Shown piece by piece: positions 17,485 to 25,708 of a stretch of 64,000 nt of DNA. The position numbers were made by a program, and so were the translations under genes. Location of the stretch: NCBI GenBank assembly GCA_963579905.1, contig CAUZIZ010000007.1, forward strand, positions 5,221-69,220. Reading direction: 5' to 3'. Under the pieces are notes generated by a model. It was not told the origin of the DNA and ran no database searches. It worked only from the letters and a program-made list of their open reading frames with translations. Position 1 is the stretch's first letter. Each line of letters starts with the position of its first letter. Source of the DNA: CAUZIZ01 sp963579905. Lineage in GTDB: Bacteria; Acidobacteriota; UBA6911; RPQK01; JAJDTT01.

Positions 17485-17891
17485 AAGAGGAGCTCTCTCA
17501 ATCGCTGCGGCACCAACTTCTTCGAATCGGTTCGGTAGTCCCAGGCGACCTGGATCGTTTGTGCGGTCGCGATCAGACGTCCGGAATTCTCGTCCGTGAT
17601 CTCGTAATCGAAGTCGAAGCTGGATGTTCCCACCCGGGATACCCAGATTCGGGCGAGGAGTCGGTCATTCCAAGTGGCCGGAGAGCGGAATTCGCAAGTA
17701 GCCTTTGCCGCGATCATCTCCAGATCTTGGATCTGGGTGGCTCCCATGAAATGCCGATAAAAGGCTACCCGAGCCATTTCCAGGTAGGTGAAGTAGACGG
17801 CATTGTTCACATGCCCCATGCTGTCCATGTCCCGAAATCGAACTTCGATCGGGACTCCGAGTATCTTGGGGCTGGATGTTTCGGGATTCAT
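17481..17891 (-). CDS. Hotdog-fold acyl-CoA thioesterase (YbgC/FadM type)
   Basis: 136 residues. The YbgC/4HBT signature RFRDMDSMGHVNNAVYFTYLEMAR holds the catalytic Asp and the substrate-loop His-Val-Asn-Asn. The second half (RIWVSRVGTSSFDFDYEI) supplies the central hotdog strands. Such enzymes hydrolyse short or aromatic acyl-CoAs. It is the middle gene of a leftward set AhpD-like, thioesterase, HAD. Confidence 0.9.
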   Translation of the reverse strand: MNPETSSPKILGVPIEVRFRDMDSMGHVNNAVYFTYLEMARVAFYRHFMGATQIQDLEMIAAKATCEFRSPATWNDRLLARIWVSRVGTSSFDFDYEITDENSGRLIATAQTIQVAWDYRTDSKKLVPQRLRELLL

Positions 17892-17946
17892 CTCCCTTTC
17901 CTCGGCAGGTCGGTCGAACTCAAAGCGTCTCTTCTGGTTGTCCAGG

Positions 17947-18504
17947 CTAGCCGACCGCAGCCGAAGTCTCCTTCAACTGTGGCTCGAGCTCGACTTGCAG
18001 CGCCAATACCAGGCGGTTGACCAAGTTGAAGAAACCAATCAGGGTGATCAGCTCAACTACCTGGTCCGAAGTGTAGTGGTTGTTCAACTGGGTCCAGAAC
18101 TCGTCTGAAATGTCGTCAGGTCGGGAGGTGATCAGTTCAGCCAACTCCAAGGTTTCCTTCTCGTAGTAGACAAACAGCTCACTCTCGGCGTATGTCTCCA
18201 TGGCATCGATATGCTCTTGACTCCAACCCGAGTCCAGGGCTTTTGGGGTGTAGTGGGCAATCGTGTAGGGACATTTGTCCAACTTGCAGGTCTTTAAGAT
18301 GACCAACTGCCGAATCTTTTCGCTCAAACTCGTTTCGCCGGTGACCGTCTTATAAAGATCCGCCACCGCCCCAACGAAGTTCTCGCTGTGGGCCCATGTG
18401 CCGATGAAGTTGGGCACGAAGCCAGCGGTACCTTCGACCTCCGCATAGATGGTCTTGACCTTCTCACTGGCGGCAACTAATGGAACGGGAAGATACCTGG
18501 GCAT
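17947..18504 (-). CDS. Carboxymuconolactone decarboxylase/AhpD-like protein lacking the second redox Cys
   Basis: 185 residues of the peroxidase-related AhpD-like helical fold: PNFIGTWAHSENFVGAVADLYKTV, SEKIRQLVILKTCKL, then the active-site segment KCPYTIAHY. Active family members have CxxC followed by His; here C78 is present but position 81 is Thr, with another Cys at 73. A CxxC thiol-disulfide cycle is therefore not possible in the standard way. First gene of the cluster with the thioesterase, 55 bp upstream. A ribosome site AGGAAGAAAG precedes the ATG. Confidence 0.8.
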   Translation of the reverse strand: MPRYLPVPLVAASEKVKTIYAEVEGTAGFVPNFIGTWAHSENFVGAVADLYKTVTGETSLSEKIRQLVILKTCKLDKCPYTIAHYTPKALDSGWSQEHIDAMETYAESELFVYYEKETLELAELITSRPDDISDEFWTQLNNHYTSDQVVELITLIGFFNLVNRLVLALQVELEPQLKETSAAVG

Positions 18505-18592
18505 ATTTCTTTCTTCCTCCTTACGACAACGGGGCTTTCACGATTTGCTACCCCAAGGGCTCTGTGAACTTTTCATCGGCGACCAAGGGACT

Positions 18593-18645
18593 CTAGCGCA
18601 AAGCTGAGCGCCAACTCTGCGAAGTTATTCATGCACCAGCCCTAA
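18593..18645. repeat. MITE B fragment, one terminus, overlapping the lipA 3' end
   Basis: The 53 bp from CTAGCGCAAAGCTGAGCGCC to the CCCTAA end align with the end of the element at 44721-44908 read on the opposite strand (CTGGCGCAAAGCTGAGCGCT to CCCTTA). The last five codons and the TGA of lipA lie inside it. Only one terminus remains; the other side of the element is not seen. Confidence 0.7.
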
Positions 18646-19519
18646 ACGAAGCAAACTGTCGATCGGCCAGGTAGCTCGAGCGTACCAGGGGACCACTTTC
18701 AACGTGCTCGAACCCCATATCCTGTCCCACCTGCTTCCAGTGCTGAAATTCCTCTGGATGATAGAATCGGTCGACCGGCAGGTGCCAGGAAGAGGGCCGA
18801 AGATACTGCCCCAGGGTCAGGATACCGACTCGGCGGTTCACTAGGTCCGCCATGACACTCCGGATCTCGTCTTCCTTCTCTCCCAGGCCCAGCATCATTC
18901 CGGTCTTGGTCACGACATCGGCAGAGATCTCACGCGCCTGTGACAACACATTCAATGACAGCGCGTAATCGCCGCCGCCACGGGCCGAAGGGTAAAGTCG
19001 GGGAACCGTCTCGATATTGTGGTTGAGAATGTGGGGACGCGAGTCGAGCACGACCCGAAGCGCGTGCTCAGATCCCTTGAAGTCGGGAATCAGCACCTCG
19101 ACAACACAGTCCGGGTGGAGCCGTCTAATCTCCGAAACAGTCTCAGCAAAGGCCGCGGAACCCCCATCTTCGAGGTCGTCTCGATCGACAGAGGTAATGA
19201 CGGCGTGCTGAAGTCCCATGACGCGCACTGCCTCGGCCACCCGCCGAGGCTCCTGGCGATCCAGTTCCCGGGGTGCCCCCTTGGAAACAGCACAGTAGCG
19301 ACACCCGCGAGTGCAGATCTTCCCCAGGATCATGAAGGTTGCGACCCCGTGATCCCAGCACTCTCCCATGTTGGGACAGTGAGCCTCCTCACACACGGTG
19401 TGCAGTTTGAGGTCAGCCAACAACCGCTTGAGGTCGTGCACTCCCTCGCCAAATGGCGCCCGCACCTTGAGCCAGGGAGGGTGTCGTGGGGAAGCTGATT
19501 TCTGGCTAGTTTTCTCCAT
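18629..19519 (-). CDS. lipA: Lipoyl synthase
   Basis: LipA inserts two sulfur atoms into protein-bound octanoyl groups. Both iron-sulfur sites are intact: the auxiliary cluster C43-x4-C48-x5-C54 (TVCEEAHCPNMGECW) and the radical-SAM cluster C69-x3-C73-x2-C76 (CTRGCRYC). Also visible are VITSVDRDDLEDGG and TKTGMMLGLGE. The length, 296 residues, is normal. The very C-terminus (FRAGA and stop) falls inside a MITE fragment, so the final residues may be replaced ones, short of the usual conserved Arg-Ser-Ser-Tyr (present as VRSSYLA). No lipB is adjacent. Confidence 0.95.
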   Translation of the reverse strand: MEKTSQKSASPRHPPWLKVRAPFGEGVHDLKRLLADLKLHTVCEEAHCPNMGECWDHGVATFMILGKICTRGCRYCAVSKGAPRELDRQEPRRVAEAVRVMGLQHAVITSVDRDDLEDGGSAAFAETVSEIRRLHPDCVVEVLIPDFKGSEHALRVVLDSRPHILNHNIETVPRLYPSARGGGDYALSLNVLSQAREISADVVTKTGMMLGLGEKEDEIRSVMADLVNRRVGILTLGQYLRPSSWHLPVDRFYHPEEFQHWKQVGQDMGFEHVESGPLVRSSYLADRQFASFRAGA

Positions 19520-19580
19520 AATAGCGATTACATTAACAGATTTGTTTTGCCCCTGCAGAAGGCGGTTGATAGCCCCAACT

Positions 19581-19737
19581 CTTTCCCTTTCTCTTGCCCT
19601 TGCCTTTGCCTTTGCCTTTTCCTTTTCGAAATCATGTCAATACTGATCGGGAGATCAAGAGCCTTGAAGCAACCAAAGGGTGAGGGCAGAGCAAGGGCAG
19701 AGGCAAGGACAAGAGTTGGAGAAAGTAAGGATAAGAC
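19581..19737. repeat. Polypyrimidine/polypurine imperfect inverted repeat
   Basis: A pyrimidine-rich left arm (19578-19625; repeated CTTTGC/CCTTTGC units) faces a purine-rich right arm (19679-19732; GGGCAGAGCAAGGGCAGAGG and following). They are roughly inverted complements and could fold into a long imperfect hairpin. It lies between the 3' end of the glycosyltransferase pair and the start of lipA, both leftward, so it may end the glycosyltransferase transcript or insulate lipA. The simple-sequence nature also allows slippage origin. Confidence 0.5.
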
Positions 19738-20955
19738 TCAGCCGGGAAGCTTGATTTCGAAAATGGTCATGAGCTGTGCCAGCACTTTGTGAATCTCGAA
19801 TGCCTTTCCAGCGGTCCGGTTTTCGGTCGCGATCCTTTCGCGGCGAGGTCCATCTTGAAACAGAGCGGCGATCGCTTCGGGCCAGGATTCAACGTCGGGC
19901 AGCGATTCACACCAGCGAAGGTTCTCATTCCCCACCGCCTCGGCGATACCACCTGAGCGAGGGCCGGCACCGAAGAGAACCGGAGTTCCCAGCGCAGCAA
20001 AGGTAACCGTCGAACTGCTGATGGCTTCAGTGAAGTTCGTTCCCTCTTCCAAACCAGAACCCATCACCATCAGATCGGTCCTTGTGGCCAGTGCCAGCAC
20101 CCTGGGGAAGGTAAGCGCGCCCACCCAGGCGCGACCGTTCGCGGCGTGGGCCGCAAGGACCTGCTCTACCTTCGATCGCTCGGGACCGGAGCCGGCCATG
20201 ACGGCGAGGAAGGATGAGTCCAGGTTCAGAAGCTTATCAATCACGTTCGCGACCTTGAGGGCACCCTTCTCGGCTGCCATCCTACCCGCAAAGATAACCA
20301 GTTTCTGGCCCGCGTTATTTGAGCGTGGGAAAAGCCCCTTGATCAGTTCCTCGGCGTCGGCATCGAAGGTCTCCGACGCGAAGGGATGGAAGGTCACCGG
20401 CGCCACCACACCCGTTACGGGAATATCGAGCTCGACCGCCAGATCGAGAAGCCAATGGGACACGGTGTAGATCCCGTTACATGCGTCCAAAGCTCGGCGG
20501 TAGCGCTGACCTGCAGCCGTGCTTCCCCACAACTGCGTCAGGACCAGGGTGTCAGTACCGCGCAGCAAGCTGACCACTGGCGTTCTGCTAGGCAGACAGA
20601 CGTTCACAACGTCAGCAAGGTAGCTGAGTGGTGAAATGGCAAGTACCCCACAAACGCCCTCCGGGTTCTCCTGAAGCACGGCGTCTACCGCGTCGGCGAC
20701 AGAGCAGGAGCTGAGGCTATGGGGGACCTTTTCCATGGCCTCGTACTCAACCTCTATCCGTCGATACAGGGGAGTGGACACAGGAGGCGTGATGTCGACG
20801 CTGTGGCGGGGACCCTCATCGGTAGTGTGGGTGATGTGTACCACCGGCACCTGGGCTCTGCCACCCAGAAACTCGGATAGCTGCCAGGCGAAGATACTGT
20901 GTCCTGAAAGATAAGAGGCGGGATTCCGGGAGATGATGATCAGGGGTCTGCTCAT
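19738..20955 (-). CDS. Family 4-type glycosyltransferase
   Basis: 405 residues with GT-B folding. The C-terminal donor domain shows LVIFAGRMAAEKGALKVANVI, AVMAGSGPERSKVEQVL, then a degraded GT4 EX7E region (LEEGTNFTEAISSSTVTFAALGTPVLFG). The N-terminal domain contains SGHSIFAWQLSEFL. The ATG overlaps the previous gene by 4 bp, so both are translated together, probably for one surface glycan or glycolipid. Sugar donor unknown. Confidence 0.85.
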   Translation of the reverse strand: MSRPLIIISRNPASYLSGHSIFAWQLSEFLGGRAQVPVVHITHTTDEGPRHSVDITPPVSTPLYRRIEVEYEAMEKVPHSLSSCSVADAVDAVLQENPEGVCGVLAISPLSYLADVVNVCLPSRTPVVSLLRGTDTLVLTQLWGSTAAGQRYRRALDACNGIYTVSHWLLDLAVELDIPVTGVVAPVTFHPFASETFDADAEELIKGLFPRSNNAGQKLVIFAGRMAAEKGALKVANVIDKLLNLDSSFLAVMAGSGPERSKVEQVLAAHAANGRAWVGALTFPRVLALATRTDLMVMGSGLEEGTNFTEAISSSTVTFAALGTPVLFGAGPRSGGIAEAVGNENLRWCESLPDVESWPEAIAALFQDGPRRERIATENRTAGKAFEIHKVLAQLMTIFEIKLPG

Positions 20956-22178
20956 GGAGACGCCTCATCGATCAGCTCCCGGTATAATTCCACATGGTCA
21001 CGGGCATATCGGCCCAACGTCAGACGCTCCGCCACCGCCCGGCCTGCGGCTGTCAGCCTGCCTCGAAATTCATCCGAGAGCAGTAGCGATTCGAGGCCTC
21101 CAACCAATTCCTCTATCGAGTCTGGGGAGAAAGTAATTCCGTTGACCCCACCCTGTAAGTATTCGACCAGGCCTCCGTCGTTTGCCACCGCCGCACAACA
21201 ACCAAGCAGCATGCCCTCGAGATGGCAACGCCCCGCTCCTTCGTTGCGAGCCGGATAAATAACGACGTGGGAAGCAGCATAGAGTGAGCGCAGAGCCGCC
21301 GGAGCGAGGTTGCCGAGGAAGGATATCCGCTCCGCCACACCCAACCGCTCCGCCATCGCTTCGAGACTCTTCCGGTAACCGTGACGCTCTGGGAGCGTGG
21401 GACCCGGTAAGGCGAGATGCGGGACCAGACCGGAGTCCTGGATGGCCTGCCGCTGGATCAGCCAGTAAATCCCCTGGATTAGAAACGCGTGGTTCTTTCT
21501 GGGGATGAATCGGGCAGGATAGACTAGGAGTCTGTGTCCTGTGTCAGGTGCCAACTCCCGGCGCCACCTCTGGACTTGGTCGACATCGACCTCGGCGGGA
21601 TTCCAGAAATCCCGATCCACAAAGAAACCCTGATAGTCTACCGGTCCCCCAGGAAGGGCCGCTGCGGAAAAACCACTGATCGCACAGGTTCGGTCCACCA
21701 GCTGGGTGGCCTCGCGGAGGATCTCCACCATCTCGGATTTGGCGGGCATCCCATCATGATGGGTGAGAACGCTGGGAAGCCCGTGCCGACGCGCCACGCG
21801 CAGCGCCACCACCTGTACCCAATGCCGGACGATATGGACGTGTAGAAGGTCCGGCTGCTCTCGCTCCAGCAGTTTCTCCAGATGCCGCTCGAAGGAAGCC
21901 AGAGCTTCCTCAGAATCCATCTCCGTCCGTCCCTTGCTGCGCATGGGAACCACACAGGGAAAAAGACGAATTCCGGTATCGGACTGGATCCATTCCTGCC
22001 CCCTCCGCTCGACCTGCCCAGACGCTTCCAACTCTCCCATATGCGATGTTCCAACCAGGAACGTCTGGATTACCTCTACGCTGCTGATCTTCACCAGGGC
22101 AGCATTCAAGGCCTGAAGATGAGCCATCATGCCGCCCGTGTTGACCAGATAGTCGTGGGAAAAGCGAAGGATCTTCAC
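20952..22178 (-). CDS. Family 4 glycosyltransferase
   Basis: About 409 residues from a GTG at 22178 (VKILRFSHDYLVNTGGMMAHL), which gives the standard GT4 start; the frame remains open to 22250 but the added residues are Cys-rich and unlike the family. Donor-domain motifs: RLLVYPARFIPRKNHAFLIQG, ALPGPTLPERHGY, ERISFLGNLAPAALRSLYA and the EX7E-type PARNEGAGRCHLEGMLLG. First gene of a coupled pair. Start uncertain because no clear ribosome site is visible. Confidence 0.85.
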   Translation of the reverse strand: MKILRFSHDYLVNTGGMMAHLQALNAALVKISSVEVIQTFLVGTSHMGELEASGQVERRGQEWIQSDTGIRLFPCVVPMRSKGRTEMDSEEALASFERHLEKLLEREQPDLLHVHIVRHWVQVVALRVARRHGLPSVLTHHDGMPAKSEMVEILREATQLVDRTCAISGFSAAALPGGPVDYQGFFVDRDFWNPAEVDVDQVQRWRRELAPDTGHRLLVYPARFIPRKNHAFLIQGIYWLIQRQAIQDSGLVPHLALPGPTLPERHGYRKSLEAMAERLGVAERISFLGNLAPAALRSLYAASHVVIYPARNEGAGRCHLEGMLLGCCAAVANDGGLVEYLQGGVNGITFSPDSIEELVGGLESLLLSDEFRGRLTAAGRAVAERLTLGRYARDHVELYRELIDEASP

Positions 22179-22302
22179 GAGGGGACCGTCACGGCAAAGC
22201 AGACAGAGGCTGGACCCTGACAGTGCATGGCTGCAATGTAATCGGCCCACTTCCGGAAATCAAGGCTGAGCGTAGTCTCGGATGAACCCATCGTCTAGGT
22301 TC

Positions 22303-22489
22303 TTAGGGTCTGCGCAAAAATAACTTGGCATTTTGGCATCTCATCTTCACACCATCTTCGGCCGCTCCTCAATCGCGAAATCCTCAACGTAGACCCCGCT
22401 ACGCCTGCGGTTTCGCTCAATCGTTCGCGGCCACATCTGGTGCAAATCTGAGCGCCAATTCTACCAAGCTATTCTTGAGCAGACCCTTA
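22303..22489. repeat. MITE B, complete copy
   Basis: A 187 bp unit with terminal inverted repeats: the left end AGGGTCTGCGCAAAAATAAC and the right end, on the other strand, AGGGTCTGCTCAAGAATAGC, match over about 24 bp with three differences. A second complete copy in opposite orientation is at 44721-44908, around 90% identical by hand alignment. It has no ORF of interest. A clear target duplication could not be fixed. Confidence 0.85.
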
Positions 22490-22558
22490 ACAAACTTGCA
22501 AACTCTATCGCGAGGGGTCTACGATGGCCGGCAAAGGTAACTCGTCAAGGACGGTGAC

Positions 22559-23692
22559 ATGCCCTCTCTCTCAGGAAAATCTACCCTTGCGCTGGGACTG
22601 CTGGCTACGATGAGCCTCACCATCGCAATTGGGGCTGCCGACACACCCATTCCCGACCTCTCAGGAAAGATCTTGACGGTAAAGGGACCCATAGAGCCCA
22701 ACCTACTGGGGCCCACCATCATGCACGAGCACGTCTTGATCGACTACCGGGGACGACCCAAGAAACGGATCAAGAGCGCTACAGATGCGAGTTTTTACGA
22801 GGAATCTGTCTCCCTCGGCAACCTCAGCAAGATTCGGACCTGGGCGGTCGAAAACCAGGACAATCTCCTGCTGAGCGACATCGATCTGGCTCTCCGCGAA
22901 GTCCTGGGCTTCAAGCGCTGGGGAGGTAGTGGGATCGTCGACTGTACCAGCATCGGTCTGGGAAGGGACCCCTCGGGACTCCTCCAGGTCTCAAACGCCA
23001 GCGGTCTGCACCTGATCATGGGCTCGGGATTCTACCTGGAGAGCTTCCACCCGCCGGACATGGATCAGCGAACCGTAGGTGATCTAGCCGACATAATCAT
23101 CCGCGACGTCACCGTCGGAGTCGCCGGGACCCCGATCCGCGCCGGCATCATCGGTGAGGTTGCGGTAGCCGGCGGATTGAAGGCAAGCGAGCTGAAGGGT
23201 GCCCGAGCAGCGGCCAGAGCCAGCCGCGCCACCGGTGCCGCGATCTCCTTTCACCATGGGGGAGCCGGAGAGGAGAAGTTCACTACTCTCGATCTGGTCG
23301 CCTCGGAGGGAGCGGACCTGAATCGGGTCATCATCGGCCACGCCAACCACATAGCGACCGATATTCCCTACATGAAGCGGTTGCTCGAGCGGGGCGTGTA
23401 TCTCCAGTTTGATCTCTTCGGAGAGGTGATTCCGAGGCTGGGCCGTATCCACGACTACGAGGTCGCGCAATCCATCGTCCAACTGGTGAAGGACGGCCAT
23501 GCCAATCGGCTGCTCCTTTCCCAGGACGTATGCGCCAAGTCCATGCTCAAGACCTACGGGGGCATGGGTTTCTCCTACGTCATGGAATTCGTGCTACCCG
23601 AGCTGCGCAGGTTGGGGGTAGCAGAGAACGCCCTCAGGCTGATCATGGTGGAGAATCCACAGCGGGTCCTGACCTTCGCCAAGCCCGGCTAA
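22559..23692 (+). CDS. Phosphotriesterase-family metallohydrolase, secreted
   Basis: 377 residues with a signal-like N-terminus (LALGLLATMSLTIAIGAAD). Metal ligands of the amidohydrolase/PTE fold are in place: H56-x-H58 (IMHEHVLID), E200 in IIGEV where other members have carbamylated Lys, H232 or H233 (ISFHHGG), H261 (IIGHANH) and D323 (LLSQDVC). Relatives are lactonases, aryldialkylphosphatases or of unknown function; the substrate cannot be fixed. The Glu-bridged form suits the phosphotriesterase-like lactonase/PTE-like group. Confidence 0.88.
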   Translation: MPSLSGKSTLALGLLATMSLTIAIGAADTPIPDLSGKILTVKGPIEPNLLGPTIMHEHVLIDYRGRPKKRIKSATDASFYEESVSLGNLSKIRTWAVENQDNLLLSDIDLALREVLGFKRWGGSGIVDCTSIGLGRDPSGLLQVSNASGLHLIMGSGFYLESFHPPDMDQRTVGDLADIIIRDVTVGVAGTPIRAGIIGEVAVAGGLKASELKGARAAARASRATGAAISFHHGGAGEEKFTTLDLVASEGADLNRVIIGHANHIATDIPYMKRLLERGVYLQFDLFGEVIPRLGRIHDYEVAQSIVQLVKDGHANRLLLSQDVCAKSMLKTYGGMGFSYVMEFVLPELRRLGVAENALRLIMVENPQRVLTFAKPG

Positions 23693-23781
23693 TTCCCAAG
23701 ATACAAGACGCAAGACACCCGAAACCTTACGCTGGATGGTGTCGCTGCTACTTATTGTTAGACCGCAAATCTACAGGCCGG

Positions 23782-24765
23782 CTAGGCAGCTGACACCCTG
23801 GTATTGGCCGGGAAACCGCCGATGGAGCCAAAAAAACAGGGGTTCCCGGATGAGAACTGCTTAGGGTCTGTCTCAGTATGCAGCCACGTGCGCTTCTGCT
23901 TTGCCATCTCGGTCCGGAACGCTTCCTCTTTGGCTGCAACGTACTTCCTGTAGCCTTTCCGATCGATGAAAGGTGTCTGAGCTCCCTCTTTGAGCCGCGC
24001 GTATTTCGTTTCCAGATCGAAGTAACCGCCGTGCGCTCCCAGAAAGATGTCGCACGGCAGAGATTTCAAGACCCGAAACATGTGTTCATAGTCAGACGCG
24101 ATCTGTGGATACAGCGCGTTGTTGACGAGCTGGTAGCCAGGATTCACGTTGGGGCTGCCGATGATCACGACATCGTAGGTTCTTCCGGCCTCCTGCACCT
24201 TCATCGTCCACGTTGTACAACCCTTCGTATGCCCCGGAGTGAGGCGCGCGACGAGTACGGAGCCTCCCACTTTCACTTCGTCACCCTCCTGCAGCACGCG
24301 ATCGACCTTTGTAGGCGGATAGAGCGACGTCGCTACGTTGCCGTACTGGAAGTCAGTCGTACCGCCCGATTCGACAACCGACACATCGCCATCCATGACC
24401 ATATATGTCGCACCGGTAAGCGCCTTGATCGCCGCGCTGCCCGCGTTGTGGTCAGCGTGCGCGTGACTGATCAAGCGAATCTTCAAGTCACTCAATTTGA
24501 ATCCGAGTTGCTCAACGCTGCTCCGAATGAGCGGAACGTTCGCCTCGAGATCGCTGTTGATAAGGATGTGCCCCTGTGAAGTCGTGATCAGATAATTCGC
24601 CAACCCCTTGCTTCCAACGTAGTAGAGATTCTCCGCGATGCGGAACGGGGGAAATGGCTCGGTCCAATCAGGGTTCTCCTGCGCACGCAAGGTGCCGGAA
24701 AAACCGAAGACTACAGCAAGCATGCCCAACAGAATGATCCAGATCTTTCGCCACCGGTGCCACAT
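23782..24765 (-). CDS. Subclass B3-like metallo-beta-lactamase fold hydrolase
   Basis: From ATG 24765 (ribosome site GTGGAGGTG) the protein has a signal peptide (WIILLGMLAVVFGFSGTLRAQ), then the zinc ligands of subclass B3: H101-x-H103-x-D105-H106 (ISHAHADHNAG), H179 (TPGHTKGC) and H245 (GAHGGYFDL). B3 enzymes such as L1 hydrolyse penems and carbapenems in the periplasm; activity is not provable from sequence, and related hydrolases exist. After the normal end near KEEAFRTEMAKQKR about 34 extra residues follow, encoded across an element-like end (23862-23884), so the C-terminus is probably altered. Confidence 0.85.
   Translation of the reverse strand: MWHRWRKIWIILLGMLAVVFGFSGTLRAQENPDWTEPFPPFRIAENLYYVGSKGLANYLITTSQGHILINSDLEANVPLIRSSVEQLGFKLSDLKIRLISHAHADHNAGSAAIKALTGATYMVMDGDVSVVESGGTTDFQYGNVATSLYPPTKVDRVLQEGDEVKVGGSVLVARLTPGHTKGCTTWTMKVQEAGRTYDVVIIGSPNVNPGYQLVNNALYPQIASDYEHMFRVLKSLPCDIFLGAHGGYFDLETKYARLKEGAQTPFIDRKGYRKYVAAKEEAFRTEMAKQKRTWLHTETDPKQFSSGNPCFFGSIGGFPANTRVSAA
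23847..23884. repeat. Possible transposon terminus at the metallo-beta-lactamase 3' end
   Basis: TTAGGGTCTGTCTCAGTATG at about 23861 shares its first ten bases with the MITE B end but then differs, and could be the terminus of a related element. Read on the minus strand it lies where the beta-lactamase loses its family C-terminus. No second end was found. Confidence 0.35.
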
Positions 24766-24796
24766 GCTTACACCTCCACTCAATCTGTGTGCGCGT

Positions 24797-25579
24797 TCAC
24801 TCTGTCCGCAGCATGCCAATTAGTCCTTCGAGGCAGTCTAGTATCAACACTCCGTCCCACGGATCTTTCGTCTCAGTCGACGTCGCGTCCGAATCTCCGC
24901 TTCTGAAGTCAAGAGTTTCAGGATCTGTCCCCTGGTAGGGACGTCGTAACAGGATAGGGAGGATTCCTGCCGCCTGGGCTCCCGCAATGTCATCCGCCGT
25001 GTCTCCAATATAGACGACTTCAGAAGACGACAATCCAGTCTGTTCCAGCGCCAATTCGAAGATTCATGGGTCAGGCTTCTTGATCCCCACTGCGCCTGAG
25101 ACGACGATGGTCTCAAAAAAGCTGGATAAGCGGTGCTCCGTCAACACTCGATGGACGTGACGGGGATGCTCAAAGTTGGAAATAAGACCTAGGATCCTGC
25201 CCTTACACAAGGTTGCTAGAGTCTTATGGCTAGCTGGGTCAAGGGCGACATACTGCTGCCAAGCTTCAACGGAAAGATCGGCAATTTCCTTCAATTTGCT
25301 CCTTCGAAAAGTCACAGCACACTGCTGGGCCAGGCATTGAATCCGACGCTCAAATACGGTGAGAGCGCTTTCTGTTTCGGGGGGCTCTTCCTTGCTAAAG
25401 AATCCATCGCATTGCTGGGCGAACTCCCTCTCCGAGAGCGAGAAGTTGGATGAGCAGAAGCAAGAATAAAGGGTCTTGAAGCACACACTCCAGGTGGATT
25501 TCATGTCTCCTTAGATCAGCAGAGTGCCGTACAGATCGAAGAATACTCCCTTTGTTTGCTGACTGATTGACGGTTTCAT
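24797..25579 (-). pseudogene. HAD-superfamily hydrolase with two in-frame stops
   Basis: One frame from ATG 25579 carries a whole HAD protein: GVFFDLYGTLLI (motif I), a long alpha-helical cap, LGLISNFEH (motif II), GIKKPDP (motif III Lys) and VVYIGDTADDIAGAQAAG (motif IV). It is interrupted twice without a frame change: TAA at 25511-25513 directly after motif I and TGA at 25064-25066 after KKPDP, where family members have a codon for Arg or similar. The gene is dead by substitutions, not indels. Confidence 0.85.
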
Positions 25580-25708
25580 GATCGCATTGGCAGCCAAGCA
25601 AGATAGCCTCACTGGCGAAGATCATTTGGAATCTGGTGTTTTGTTGTTTGGAGCTTGTTTATCTCTGTGTGTCCTGGACCTTGCGATTCAAGAAACCAGG
25701 TCAATCTC

